Part shown: one piece after another, positions 31,723 through 40,745 of the stretch | Numbering within the stretch: position 1 is the stretch's first letter | Layout of the letters: every line of letters begins with the position of its first letter | Source of the DNA: an uncultured Collinsella sp. | GTDB lineage: Bacteria; Actinomycetota; Coriobacteriia; Coriobacteriales; Coriobacteriaceae | Direction of reading: 5' to 3' | Assembly (NCBI GenBank): GCA_902470065.1 | Contig: CABRFA010000008.1 | Span: 1-45,893, forward strand | DNA: 45,893 bases | Made by a program: the position numbers and the translations under genes | Notes under the pieces: generated by a model | What the model saw: the letters and a program-made list of their open reading frames with translations, nothing else | Database searches by the model: none | What the model was told of the DNA's origin: nothing

Positions 31723-32667
31723 TCAATGGCCATCGATCGACAAATCGGGGCCAGAATCGCTCCATGCGATTTCAATCGGGTCGTGCTTGATAGGTAAAAA
31801 CGTAACGGGAAGTATCGAATAGCCCGATGCTCCCAGATCGTCTGGATGCCAATGATCGAGGAGCACATAATAACGCCCACCGGCCTTAAACAGGCAAGTT
31901 GCCTGGCCATCGTAGGTGCTTCTGGCGCAATCGCCCACGCAGGGGTTATCGATGAGCTTCCACGGCCCAATCATCTGCGGCGCCGTGCCAAACAGAGCCG
32001 GATTCGCCCGCCAGCCAGTACATCCGCTCGTAAGCAGATAGAGCTGGCCGCATGCACTCAACACACAGGGAGACTCTCGTTCTTGCTCGGAAAAAACGCG
32101 AACGAAACCGCCCAGGACGCCTTCGTAGTCTTCGGTAAGCGGTGCGACGTGCAGCGTTTTATTGCCCTCGGAGCTACAAACAAGGTATGCAGGACCTCCG
32201 TGCTGCTCATACAGCGTGAAATCCCTGCTGTCCTGGCCGCAGGGTCTAAACACATCCACAAGCTCAAAGGGGCCCGTTGGAGCATCGGACGCGGCAACGC
32301 CCACGCCGGCGAAGCGGTAGCGCGCATCGTCCGCATGAAACCAAAGGACATAGCGACCCGTCTTGGCATTAAACAGCACACGCGGTCGCTCCATCACGCC
32401 CGAGGGCCTCAAGACATCGTATTCACTCGCGCGCTGCGCGCAGAACACTAAGCCGCAGTCATCCCAGTCGACAAGGTTGGTCGAGCGATAGCAGCGAATA
32501 CCGATCGCGTCCATGCGGCGGTTGATGGTTATGCCCGATTTATCCTCCCCATACCAATAAAAAACGGTTTTTCCCGCCACTTCGATGGGAAGAATCCATC
32601 CGCCATGAGCCTGTATGGGCCTACCGTTCGAATCTTGCCAAAGCGTTCCGTTCTTTTGGGCACTCAT
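31723..32667 (-). CDS. GH43-type glycosidase, resembling the exo-beta-1,3-galactanase subfamilies
   Basis: This 314-residue five-bladed beta-propeller enzyme is recognised by IQAHGGWIL, YWYGEDKSG, CYRSTNLVDWDDCG, ERPRVLFNAKTGRYVLWFH and SRDFTLY. These are typical of GH43 subfamilies 24/34 rather than the arabinanase type. Those groups cleave beta-linked galactose and related residues; the activity here is inferred. There is no signal peptide. The ATG overlaps the stop of the upstream gene by four bases (ATGA), so translation is coupled to the beta-sandwich protein. Confidence 0.8.
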   Translation of the reverse strand: MSAQKNGTLWQDSNGRPIQAHGGWILPIEVAGKTVFYWYGEDKSGITINRRMDAIGIRCYRSTNLVDWDDCGLVFCAQRASEYDVLRPSGVMERPRVLFNAKTGRYVLWFHADDARYRFAGVGVAASDAPTGPFELVDVFRPCGQDSRDFTLYEQHGGPAYLVCSSEGNKTLHVAPLTEDYEGVLGGFVRVFSEQERESPCVLSACGQLYLLTSGCTGWRANPALFGTAPQMIGPWKLIDNPCVGDCARSTYDGQATCLFKAGGRYYVLLDHWHPDDLGASGYSILPVTFLPIKHDPIEIAWSDSGPDLSIDGH

Positions 32668-33479
32668 CGAAGGACCTCACCGTTGGCAGAAGTAAGCACT
32701 CGACCCCAAATCTCAATCTGGCTTAACCCGGGAAACCCGTCCTCATCGATTTTGACAAGATTTTGCAGCTTGACCCACGAAACGATACGCCCTCCCAGAT
32801 CAAACGTTTGCCGCGCTCCCGTCTTCTTGAGCGCCAGATCGGTAACAGAACCGTCCGAGAGCTCCAGTTGCACCTGGCGCCAGCATGTATCGTGCGGAAA
32901 ATCGGCGCGAAGGTACAGCCGCAGTTCATCTGCGTTAACCGGCTCTCCAAAATCAATCTTGAGCCATGCATCCGCACGTCCGGCGACACTCCACGACTCG
33001 TGCGGCCAACTTCCGTGATTTGACGTCTCCATCACGCCGTCAATCACGTTGCGGGCAACAAATTGGGGGTTATCCATGGGAACATTTGAGGTCACGTGTG
33101 GATAAACGCCTGTCATGTCCTCGCAGTCGCACGCGTTGAGCGAAAGGTTGCGCCAAGCAGCGGCTTCGCGAGGGTCTTCCCGTCGAACGTATGCAAAATG
33201 CCGATCGCCCTCAAACGCCCATCCCTTGCCGTAGGCTTTCTGACGGCATCCAAGTGGAATCGGAAATTCAAACGAATCCTCGGTCATGAGGACATGGCTT
33301 TCTGCAAGCGAGGCATCGAGCCTCAACACAAGGCGAACCGGATGGGTATCGCAGCGAACGACGAGTTTGTCGCCGGGTAGATACTCCCCTCGCCATGCCA
33401 ATGTCACCTCGTCCTCTTGCTCAGCGGCATACACGACTTCGCCCGTAGCCCGAACGACACTCAAGCTGAGCACAGACAT
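32664..33479 (-). CDS. Protein with a C-terminal F5/8-type (galactose-binding-like) beta-sandwich
   Basis: This 271-residue protein has no named family that I recognise. The C-terminal half (about 130-265) has the look of a discoidin/CBM32-like domain: VIDGVMETSNHGSW, AWLKIDFGEPVNADELRLYLR and WVKLQNL. The N-terminal half is beta-rich with CRQKAYGKGWAFEGDRHFAYVRR. It has no signal peptide and is coupled by ATGA overlap to a GH43 gene, so it may bind an intracellular oligosaccharide or be a non-classical enzyme. AGAGGA lies upstream of the ATG at 33479. Confidence 0.7.
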   Translation of the reverse strand: MSVLSLSVVRATGEVVYAAEQEDEVTLAWRGEYLPGDKLVVRCDTHPVRLVLRLDASLAESHVLMTEDSFEFPIPLGCRQKAYGKGWAFEGDRHFAYVRREDPREAAAWRNLSLNACDCEDMTGVYPHVTSNVPMDNPQFVARNVIDGVMETSNHGSWPHESWSVAGRADAWLKIDFGEPVNADELRLYLRADFPHDTCWRQVQLELSDGSVTDLALKKTGARQTFDLGGRIVSWVKLQNLVKIDEDGFPGLSQIEIWGRVLTSANGEVLR

Positions 33480-33491
33480 ATATCCTCTTCT

Positions 33492-35123
33492 CTATCGATC
33501 GCGATATGAAAACGAACCGAATGTCGCCGTTGAGCTCTTGTCCCACATATCGATGCATGAAAGACCGACGACCATGCCGGTATAGGCAGGAAAGCCGACG
33601 TGCTCGTCGGACAGCACCGAAGCATCGAGCACTAGCGGAGCTCCCGCCCCGTCGGCCACAAAGCTGCGACTGTCCCCGTCAAGCGAATAGAAGAAGCGCA
33701 TGTCATAGCCATCGACTTCGACGCCAAGCTCAAGCGCCTCGACATCGTCGGGAACCACAATACCGGCATCGCCCAGAGGCATGCCGTAGGTCCCCCTGTC
33801 ACACGTCATAACCTGGAGCACGCGACAGGACCGCTTATCATCCCACGTAAGATGCAGATAATAGAATGCACGCGAGTCGTATTCGCAGATCAAACCCGCC
33901 ATTTGGTTGTAATGACGCGGGGCAAACCTCACCGTGCATCGCGCGGTCCATGCATGGCTGCAAACGCGACGGACGAGTTTTGACTGCTGATGTGCCGAGC
34001 TCGGCGACTCGCCGCCCTTGAGCGTAAGACCTTCGGGACCGACGCTCCACCAACCACCATCGCGATAACGGCAGCAAAGCCACTCTTCCTGCCAGAGTCT
34101 ATCCGCATCATCGAAAGTTGTGTCGTAGGACATAGATTCGCTTGGTGCGGAAACCTCTCCCTGCACATCAAACATGACCGGGGCCGTGCAGGCACCCTCT
34201 GCCAGACGCGGCCACCCATCTTGCCATACAATCCGCGCCATACCGGTCTCGCGGCCAAGCACAGAGTAGCCCGATTCATGTTCATCGAATGCATGCTTGG
34301 AGCCATCGCGCTGAGGCAGATAGCGACTGCATAAAAACGAGACGTACCACGAACCGTCGGGCGCCTGTGCAAAGTTGCCATGTCCCGTACGGCGCAAGGG
34401 GCTGTCGCTCAACCAAGCGCACACAAGCGGTTCGGGACACATCTCATACGGGCCCCAAAGTTCGTGCGAGCGAGCCATACGGATTCTATGGCGACGACCC
34501 GTACCGCCTTCGGCACAGGCAATGTAATACCACTGGTCATGCTTGAGCACATGCGGACCCTCGCGCAGCCAGTTGACCGCATCACCGTTATCCAAAACAA
34601 CCTGAGCTTCACCGATTAGGCCGTCCTCAAGCGAAAACTCCTGCATTACCAGGCCGTTGAATTTGTGATGGCCATCAATGGGACGAGGATCCCATTGGGG
34701 GTTGATAACGTAATGCCGACCGTTCTCGTGGAAGAACCCGGGGTCGAAACCAGATGCATTGACAAAGACCGGCTTAGACCAAGGGCCGTGTGGATCGCGC
34801 GCAGTTACCACATAGTTGCATACGTCCTTGAATACGCCATCAATCTGATAGGCAATGGTATATGTGAGCCAAAAAAGATTGTTTGTCTCATCATAGGAAA
34901 GATCGGGGGCCCAGACGCCAGCCGAATCGCGAACACCGCGAAGGTCCAAATCGGGCAGCGCGGCGCCGATAGAGTGCCAGGTAATCAAATCGTCAGATTC
35001 GTAGAGCGAAACCGCCGGCACCCATTGAAACGTCGACGTGGCGAGATAGTACTTTCCGTGCGCTTGACACAGGCACGGATCTGGATGAAAACCTCGAAGC
35101 ACGGGATTGGCGATCGTTGTCAT
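33492..35123 (-). CDS. GH43 beta-xylosidase/alpha-L-arabinofuranosidase-like enzyme
   Basis: This 543-residue enzyme has an N-terminal five-bladed propeller (about 1-310) and a C-terminal beta-sandwich (about 330-540), as in GH43 subfamilies 11/12. The base is D15 in GFHPDPC, the pKa modulator D127 in SGFDPGFF, and the acid E188 in REGPH. It would release xylose or arabinose from oligosaccharides in the cytoplasm, since there is no signal peptide. The start is three bases after the upstream HAD stop, with AAGGG before it. It is clearly part of the same transcription unit. Confidence 0.88.
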   Translation of the reverse strand: MTTIANPVLRGFHPDPCLCQAHGKYYLATSTFQWVPAVSLYESDDLITWHSIGAALPDLDLRGVRDSAGVWAPDLSYDETNNLFWLTYTIAYQIDGVFKDVCNYVVTARDPHGPWSKPVFVNASGFDPGFFHENGRHYVINPQWDPRPIDGHHKFNGLVMQEFSLEDGLIGEAQVVLDNGDAVNWLREGPHVLKHDQWYYIACAEGGTGRRHRIRMARSHELWGPYEMCPEPLVCAWLSDSPLRRTGHGNFAQAPDGSWYVSFLCSRYLPQRDGSKHAFDEHESGYSVLGRETGMARIVWQDGWPRLAEGACTAPVMFDVQGEVSAPSESMSYDTTFDDADRLWQEEWLCCRYRDGGWWSVGPEGLTLKGGESPSSAHQQSKLVRRVCSHAWTARCTVRFAPRHYNQMAGLICEYDSRAFYYLHLTWDDKRSCRVLQVMTCDRGTYGMPLGDAGIVVPDDVEALELGVEVDGYDMRFFYSLDGDSRSFVADGAGAPLVLDASVLSDEHVGFPAYTGMVVGLSCIDMWDKSSTATFGSFSYRDR

Positions 35124-35126
35124 CGG

Positions 35127-35969
35127 CTACACCCTTTCCCTCAAAATCCTATCTATCGCATACGCGACGCCATCGTGGTCATTGTCGAGCGTTTGCGCGT
35201 TTGCCACGGCTTTTACCTGTGGCAGCGCATTACCCATGGCAATACCGAGGCCCGCTATCGATATCAATTTGACATCGTTCTCGTCGTCTCCGAGCGCGGC
35301 AACCTCATCGATTCCCATGCCCATTTCCTTTGCCAGGGCGGCAACGCCCTCGGCCTTGGAGCAGCCCTTGGCGATCGCATCGCACCAGCAGACATCGGAC
35401 TGAACCGCCTCGATGTCATCAATGGACAACAGCTCGCGCTTAACCAATCCATAGACCTTAGGGTCGACATGATGAACGGCACCCTTGAGGACTCGCCCGG
35501 TATGCTCTTGAGCAGCTTGGCGCAGCTCGTCATAAGAACCCAATCGGGTATACCGCCGCGTTGCAGGAGACTCTCCACCCCTGCGCTCGATATATCCCGC
35601 ACACAGGTTAAAATCGCCGCCCGCAAGCGATATATAGCAATTATGCTCAGCTGCGATATCGATGGTCTTCTGCACATCCACATCGCTCAATCCATGACGG
35701 AACACCTCATGGTCGTCAAGCATGACATAGGCACCCGAAAGGCAGACGGCGGTATGAGGCAACCCCAGTCCATCGGCGGTCTCGGCAATATTGAACGGAT
35801 GGCGACCGCTCGCGATGGCGACGTCTATGCCGGCATCGCGAGCACGGTCGATTGCGCGCCGGTTAGCCGCTGTTATCTGCTTCGACGAGTTGAGTACCGT
35901 ACCGTCCAAATCGATACAGATCAGCTTAATCGCGGGGATGGCCACCTTGTCAATGGTCGCGTCTACCAC
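35127..35969 (-). CDS. HAD-superfamily Cof-type phosphatase in the glycan operon
   Basis: This 280-residue HAD hydrolase carries CIDLDGTVL (motif I) and GDDENDVKLI (motif IV). The start is a GTG at 35969 that overlaps the end of the GH88 gene by seven bases, with GGAAAGGA upstream; longer versions would run into GH88. Such enzymes dephosphorylate sugar phosphates. Since PTS import yields phosphorylated sugars, a phosphatase here could remove a phosphate that blocks a glycosidase or prevents build-up of a dead-end sugar phosphate. This is inference. Confidence 0.85.
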   Translation of the reverse strand: MVDATIDKVAIPAIKLICIDLDGTVLNSSKQITAANRRAIDRARDAGIDVAIASGRHPFNIAETADGLGLPHTAVCLSGAYVMLDDHEVFRHGLSDVDVQKTIDIAAEHNCYISLAGGDFNLCAGYIERRGGESPATRRYTRLGSYDELRQAAQEHTGRVLKGAVHHVDPKVYGLVKRELLSIDDIEAVQSDVCWCDAIAKGCSKAEGVAALAKEMGMGIDEVAALGDDENDVKLISIAGLGIAMGNALPQVKAVANAQTLDNDHDGVAYAIDRILRERV

Positions 35970-37114
35970 AGCAGCGTATCCTTTCCAGCAAGCCGCAAAA
36001 CCGCCTCGAGGAAATAGTAGTCTCCGTACACCATGGGAACATGGCGATCCTTTTCGGAGAAATAGGCACCAGAGCACATGGTGACCACGCCGTCATGCTC
36101 GACATTCCAATCACAGAAACGCGCATCGGTCGCGCGCAGGATTCTAAGCGCCCACGTCACCCACTCATCGCGCTCCGCACCCTCGCAGGAACGTGCGATT
36201 TCGAGCATTCCGCATGCGGCGATGCAGCCGGCAAGCGCATCCCACCAGTCGACATCGACGGGCTGACGAAAGTCGAGCTTGGCAACGTTGCCCGTCAGCG
36301 AAACCTGGCTGGTAAAGTAGTTCGCCACGCGCTTTGCCGTTTCGAGGTAACGGGCTTCACCCGTATGACGGTACGAAAGCGCAAAACCGTACACCGCCCA
36401 CGCCTGACCACGGCTCCAACTCGAACCCGAAGCATACCCCTGTCCCGCGGGCGTATCGAGCAGCTCGCCATTGTGCGGGTCGAGCACAATAATATGGTTG
36501 CACGACCCATCGCCGCGGACCGTATTACTCATCACGGTGTCGGCGTGGTCTTCGGCGACATAGGTAAACCGCGGGTCGCCGATAACATCGCTCGCCCAGT
36601 AGAGCAGCGGGATGTTCATCATCGAATCGACGATGACCCAACCGGCGCGATCACGATTCCACGAACGAATGAACTTGCCACGCGGATTATAGCGACCGGC
36701 CAAAAGATGGGCGGCATGAAGACCGCGCGCCTGGCTGCGCTCGTTACCCGTCAGGCGATAATCGGCAACGGCCGAAAGCAGCCACATAAAGCCGACATCG
36801 TGATGAAGGCCGGTATAGCGCTCGAAGGCGCCGTCGAGCTTGTCCTCCACCTCGCGTGCGGCCGTCAAGTATTTATCGTCCCCGGTCGCGCCGTAGCACT
36901 GCCACAAGATGCCCGGCCAAAAACCGTTCGTCCACCAAATAAGATCTTCGGGCGTAGCCGACATATCCTTTTTGTAGATACCGTCCTCGGCGATATAGGG
37001 GATCTTACCGCCAATTCGATCGCACTCGGCGCTAAAGCGCTCGACGAGCTTTGTATAGGTCGAGTCCAGCCATGCGGCGTCATCGGAACACAAGTTAAAC
37101 GGTTGTGTTGACAT
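35963..37114 (-). CDS. ugl: GH88 unsaturated glucuronyl hydrolase
   Basis: This 383-residue alpha/alpha-barrel protein hydrates the double bond of a 4,5-unsaturated uronic acid at the non-reducing end, which releases the uronate from the oligosaccharide. WWTNGFWPGILW (60-71), HHDVGF with D106, VIDSMMNIPLLYW with D163 and SSWSRGQAWAVYGFALSY (231-248) match GH88. The two aspartates match the known catalytic pair by context and spacing. It has no signal peptide and is cytoplasmic. The ATG at 37114 has AAGGAGG five bases upstream and lies 20 bp inside the preceding gene. The presence of this enzyme implies a substrate made by a polysaccharide lyase elsewhere. Confidence 0.92.
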   Translation of the reverse strand: MSTQPFNLCSDDAAWLDSTYTKLVERFSAECDRIGGKIPYIAEDGIYKKDMSATPEDLIWWTNGFWPGILWQCYGATGDDKYLTAAREVEDKLDGAFERYTGLHHDVGFMWLLSAVADYRLTGNERSQARGLHAAHLLAGRYNPRGKFIRSWNRDRAGWVIVDSMMNIPLLYWASDVIGDPRFTYVAEDHADTVMSNTVRGDGSCNHIIVLDPHNGELLDTPAGQGYASGSSWSRGQAWAVYGFALSYRHTGEARYLETAKRVANYFTSQVSLTGNVAKLDFRQPVDVDWWDALAGCIAACGMLEIARSCEGAERDEWVTWALRILRATDARFCDWNVEHDGVVTMCSGAYFSEKDRHVPMVYGDYYFLEAVLRLAGKDTLLW

Positions 37115-37739
37115 GGATCCTCCTTGTGAGTTGGTCTGCGGGAATCCCCAGAAGTCGCGAAGCCTCTTCGCGATAATCCCGCGAGCGTTTACGATTTGTT
37201 TCGCTATAAATCTGCGAGAGCAAATATGCGGCGTATCCGCGTCGACGCCCCGATAGCGTCGCGTATTTGTTCTCCAGCTCGGTTCTATACATCTGCCCGT
37301 TATGGCACACGGCGATATCAAAATGACGTCGATACGCCTTGACCTGCTGCTCGGTCATGCCAGCCTGCGGCATTTCGATCAAGATGCGGTGACAATGCTT
37401 GCGGTCCCCGTTGGCGGCAAAGCCGTCAAAACCGTCGGCAAGCACCATCGATCGCTGCGCATCGTTTAGCTTGAGGCCCATAAGGCCATTGAAAGCCTCG
37501 ACCATTTGGTCTTTATCGCCCCGACGTGTCAGCGCTATAAAACGCAAGCGCTCGCGGGCAAACACCGGCAAGGCAAACCTTGCCCCAAAGCCATCGATCT
37601 TAGCGAAAAACCGGTCCAGATCGCCCTCGCGTGCAGCGACATTCAAGTCGCGATAGATGCGGTAGCGAAGGTAAAAGCCACCCGCCGTAAAGACAATTGT
37701 GAGCACGGCAATAAGCGCGATTGCATATCCCAGACCCAT
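37095..37739 (-). CDS. Membrane-anchored protein of unknown function in the PTS operon
   Basis: This 214-residue protein has one N-terminal membrane segment (about 4-24, IALIAVLTIVFTAGGFYL), then a basic, helical cytosolic part with TPR-like spacing. No family recognised. It sits where streptococcal PTS/GAG operons carry a small YajC-like membrane protein, but it is longer and shows no clear similarity. The ATG at 37739 has GGAGG nine bases upstream, and its end overlaps the GH88 start by 20 bp. It may tether the enzymes or assist the PTS (speculative). Confidence 0.65.
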   Translation of the reverse strand: MGLGYAIALIAVLTIVFTAGGFYLRYRIYRDLNVAAREGDLDRFFAKIDGFGARFALPVFARERLRFIALTRRGDKDQMVEAFNGLMGLKLNDAQRSMVLADGFDGFAANGDRKHCHRILIEMPQAGMTEQQVKAYRRHFDIAVCHNGQMYRTELENKYATLSGRRRGYAAYLLSQIYSETNRKRSRDYREEASRLLGIPADQLTRRIHVNTTV

Positions 37740-37762
37740 AGTGGCCTACCTCCCGATGAAAA

Positions 37763-37799
37763 GGGCGAAAGCGGATGGGACCACCGCTTTCGCCCAAAC
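37763..37799 (-). terminator. Intra-operon terminator-like hairpin behind EIID
   Basis: GGGCGAAAGCGG (37763-37774) pairs perfectly with CCGCTTTCGCCC (37784-37795) around a nine-base loop. On the minus strand it is followed by TTTTC. It lies in the 74-bp gap between the EIID gene and the membrane-protein gene. It would make PTS transcripts more abundant than the downstream glycosidase transcripts by partial termination. Confidence 0.75.
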
Positions 37800-37813
37800 A
37801 CAAACTTTGATCG

Positions 37814-38695
37814 TTAGGCGACCGTACCGCCGGTGACACCAAGCAGGGTGAAAACGACACACAGTACCAAGATGATCGCAAGCAGAACCATGGCGCTGTT
37901 CTTGGACTTGGACTTACGCAGGTAAGCAAAGGAGCCAAGCGTGATTGACAGCGGGACAATGCCCGGAAGAATCGAATCGAGCATGGCCTGCAGGTTGAAG
38001 GTGGCACCGCCCGTGGGGATAACGAGCGTAGTGGTGACCGTAACGAACTGTGCGGTCATGGCGCCGACCATGATCATGCCCAGGACCGTAAAGCCCTTGG
38101 TGAAGGCCTGCATCTTACCCGATGCCATAGCCTCGGTAATAAAGCCAGTGCCCAGCTTCATGCCCAGGCTGCCACAGAACCAGTGGATGATCTGGTTGGG
38201 CACGTTGTAGACAAGGGCGAACAGGATGGGGCCGAGCCAAGAACCCTGCTGCGAGAAACCAATGGCAACGCCGGTTGCGATAACACGCAGGCAGGAAAGC
38301 TGGATGGAGTCGCCGATACCGGCGATCGGGCCCATGAGGGCAACCTTGATGGCCTCAATGGAGTTGTCATCAAACTCCTCGCCGGCATCGAGGGCGGCCT
38401 TGCGCTCGTACTCCATCGAAATGACGATGGCGTAGATGAACGAGGCGAACATAGGGGTGGTGTTAAAGAAGTTCTGGTGGCGCTGAAGTGCGTCATAGTA
38501 CTCGTCGGTGTCCTTGCCGTAGATATCGGCAATGAACGGCTCGAGCTGCCAGACGGTGGAAGTGCCCTGCTGCTTGGTGTAAGACGTGCAGAACATCAGC
38601 CACCAGACACGGGTGAAGAGTCGACGGACGATACTCTTCTTCTTTTGCTCGGTCAGCCCGTTTTTGGGCTCCGTGGCGACGGCGGTGTTAGTCAT
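37814..38695 (-). CDS. PTS mannose-family EIID
   Basis: This 293-residue membrane component of a mannose-type phosphotransferase permease has LFTRVWWLMFCTSYTKQQGTS near the N-terminus and the GPIAGIGDSIQ motif (about 120-130). The C-terminal half is hydrophobic. Together with EIIC it forms the channel. The ATG at 38695 overlaps the EIIC stop by 8 bp and has AGGAGG nine bases upstream. With its partners it probably imports and phosphorylates a uronate-containing disaccharide or oligosaccharide (inference from GH88). Confidence 0.92.
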   Translation of the reverse strand: MTNTAVATEPKNGLTEQKKKSIVRRLFTRVWWLMFCTSYTKQQGTSTVWQLEPFIADIYGKDTDEYYDALQRHQNFFNTTPMFASFIYAIVISMEYERKAALDAGEEFDDNSIEAIKVALMGPIAGIGDSIQLSCLRVIATGVAIGFSQQGSWLGPILFALVYNVPNQIIHWFCGSLGMKLGTGFITEAMASGKMQAFTKGFTVLGMIMVGAMTAQFVTVTTTLVIPTGGATFNLQAMLDSILPGIVPLSITLGSFAYLRKSKSKNSAMVLLAIILVLCVVFTLLGVTGGTVA

Positions 38696-39557
38696 TGAAG
38701 AAATCCTCCTCATCATCGGCAGAAGATGCGGAAATCTGCTTTGCGGCAGCCTTGTCGTCAATGCGACGCAGCTCGTTGAAGATCGTCACCGCGGCGATAA
38801 CGCCACCGATAACTGCAATTTCGACCAGGGACAGCAACGGGGTATTGGCGCTCGCAACCGTAATGGCTTTATCGGCGAGCGTGGCACCCGTCACCTTGCT
38901 GTAACCAAAGAAGGCAACCAGGCCAAAGCCCAGGAAGAAGTACGGGAAGGCCTCCTTGGTGTAGAGCTGCTTGAGCAGCAGGGCAAGGCCGAGGGCGGGA
39001 AGCGCCGCGGCGGCAACCTTGAGGGAGGCATTGAGCCAAGCGGGGATGGCGTCGACAAAGGCGGACACGACGGGCTGGCCGGCAAGCGTACACACAAAGC
39101 CGAGGATGAAGTAGCAGAGCTCGAAGCAGACAAACTGGGTGATCCACAGACGGTTGTAGCCAGCGTAGTTATGGTTGGCAAGCAGCTGCTCAAACTTAGG
39201 AACAAGCGAGGTCACGACAACCTTCATGCAGGAGTAGAGCAGCGTACCCAGGGCGGACAGAGGAATAGCGAGCGTCATGGCGACCTCGATATCCTGACCC
39301 AGCAGGATGGCGAACGCACCGCCAAAGATCGAGCCCATGGTAATGTCGGACGGCATAACGCCGCCAAGGCTCACGTTGCCGATAAAGACAAGCTCGAGCT
39401 GGGCTGCGAGGATAATGCCCTCGGTGGGGTGGCCGAGCAACGCACCCAGAATTGCCACACAGAAGATCGGGCGTGCAAGCTGGGTAGATGCCCACCAATC
39501 AAAGAACTTTGCCCCCATCAGCGTAAGGCCGACGATAAGGGCGGCAGTAACGTCCAT
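38688..39557 (-). CDS. PTS mannose/sorbose-family EIIC
   Basis: This 289-residue integral membrane protein has AALIVGLTLMGAKFFDWW at the start, GIILAAQLELVFIG and GGVMPSDITMGSIFGG, all typical of the EIIC-man family, and about eight hydrophobic segments. It forms the sugar path with EIID. The acidic C-terminal tail (DDEEDFFND) is unusual, and a similar DDFF tail occurs on EIIA. GGGAG precedes the ATG at 39557. Confidence 0.92.
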   Translation of the reverse strand: MDVTAALIVGLTLMGAKFFDWWASTQLARPIFCVAILGALLGHPTEGIILAAQLELVFIGNVSLGGVMPSDITMGSIFGGAFAILLGQDIEVAMTLAIPLSALGTLLYSCMKVVVTSLVPKFEQLLANHNYAGYNRLWITQFVCFELCYFILGFVCTLAGQPVVSAFVDAIPAWLNASLKVAAAALPALGLALLLKQLYTKEAFPYFFLGFGLVAFFGYSKVTGATLADKAITVASANTPLLSLVEIAVIGGVIAAVTIFNELRRIDDKAAAKQISASSADDEEDFFND

Positions 39558-39627
39558 TACGTTCTCCCTTCACATTCATACGTATTGCAATCGTTCGCGG
39601 CAAGGCCTCTACCGCAAACGCAGTTGC

Positions 39628-40110
39628 CTAAATAAGACTCATGAGATCCTTGCGGTCGTTCTCGGGGACCGGCTGATGGATAATCTCGACGCCCATGTCC
39701 GAAATCTCGTGCAGAACAGCCCTGTCGCCATCGGTCAGATAAACCGAGTCGGAGACTTTCTGCTTGCCGGCGATGGGTCCGTTGATACGACCATAGTTGG
39801 CGACGTTAAGCACCGGACGCTCCTCGATGCCTTTAAACACGGCGAGGATGTCGCGCGGGTCATTGGAGACGAGCAGGATCTTCATATCCTTGGAGCGCGG
39901 GTCGTTAAGAATGCCCTGCGCCTTCTCGATCGGCAGGATGGCTGCCTTGACGCCAGCGGGCGCAGCGCCCTTAAGGGCGGCGACCTGGACAGCGTTCTTA
40001 GCGATGCTGTCGGAAGCCACGATGATTCGGCTGATACCGAGCTCTTTGCTCCACTTGACGGCGACCTGTCCGTGAATCAGGCGGTCATCGATGCGTGCCA
40101 TACTAATCAT
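39628..40110 (-). CDS. PTS mannose-family EIIB
   Basis: This 160-residue cytosolic phosphotransfer protein has the active-site histidine H13 in RIDDRLIHGQVAVKW. It takes phosphate from EIIA and passes it to the sugar moving through EIIC/EIID. The length is normal. The ATG at 40110 has AAGGAG eight bases upstream; an ATG three codons later is possible. Confidence 0.94.
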   Translation of the reverse strand: MISMARIDDRLIHGQVAVKWSKELGISRIIVASDSIAKNAVQVAALKGAAPAGVKAAILPIEKAQGILNDPRSKDMKILLVSNDPRDILAVFKGIEERPVLNVANYGRINGPIAGKQKVSDSVYLTDGDRAVLHEISDMGVEIIHQPVPENDRKDLMSLI

Positions 40111-40161
40111 GTTTGATACTCCTTAACCTCAACCGTTCGGTCTTGCGCTGTGCGTTATCGC

Positions 40162-40593
40162 TTAGAAAAAATCGTCCTCGCCGTTATCGACCGGAGCGTC
40201 TGCTTTGATAAGCTCGACGACCTTGGTGCCTGCCTGCGCGTCGGCGACCGCCTGATCGATCTGAGCCTGCGAAAGCTCGCCGGGCATTGCTAAGATCGAC
40301 AGCACGAGACCCATTGACAGACCCGAAAGAAGCACGACGTTGTCGAACTCAGAGAGCTGCTGCAGGCTCTGGTTGCAAACGCTTCCGCCAAAGATATCGG
40401 CAATCACGATGAACTGATCGTTCGGGCTTGCCGCCACACGATCGCGCAAGCCCCCGATAAGCTCGACGACATTTCCGTCGGGCGCGAGTCCCAAATACGA
40501 GAGCTCCTCGTTTTTGCCAAACACCATGGCGACGGCATCGGCAACACCGGCGGACAACTTTCCGTGTGAAATCAATACGACCTGTTTGCTCAT
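40162..40593 (-). CDS. PTS mannose-family EIIA
   Basis: This 143-residue cytosolic protein has the phosphorylation site H10 in VVLISHGKLSAG and a FGGSVCNQSL region. It is the first gene of the PTS block. Its start at 40593 has AGGGGAG four bases upstream. A LacI-type operator and a -10 box lie 25-60 bases further up. The C-terminus ends GEDDFF, echoing the EIIC tail. Confidence 0.93.
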   Translation of the reverse strand: MSKQVVLISHGKLSAGVADAVAMVFGKNEELSYLGLAPDGNVVELIGGLRDRVAASPNDQFIVIADIFGGSVCNQSLQQLSEFDNVVLLSGLSMGLVLSILAMPGELSQAQIDQAVADAQAGTKVVELIKADAPVDNGEDDFF

Positions 40594-40618
40594 CTGGCTC
40601 CCCTTGGTTTCTTGTTTA

Positions 40619-40650
40619 GCAAACTGGTTTACTAACCGGTTTGCATTGTA
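40619..40650 (-). promoter_or_regulatory. PTS operon promoter and LacI-type operator
   Basis: GCAAACTGGTT (40619-40629) and AACCGGTTTGC (40634-40644) form an 11-bp dyad with one mismatch around TACT. TACAAT (40650-40645, minus strand) is a good -10 box immediately upstream. The operator thus covers the transcription start. The site resembles those before the dehydrogenase and around the LacI gene at 42747. Confidence 0.7.
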
Positions 40651-40745
40651 CAGAAGATGTTGAAGAAAATGCAGCCATTTTCAAAAACTATTTGGCGTTT
40701 GACCGTTGGCGGTCATTTTCCTACCGTTTACCGGATGCGTGTGCG

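Noticed and set aside
35963..37114. Alternative call GH105 rhamnogalacturonyl hydrolase
   Set aside because: HHDVGF, VIDSMMNIPLLYW and SSWSRGQAWA fit GH88 better, as does the pairing with DhuI/DhuD-like genes and a mannose-family PTS.
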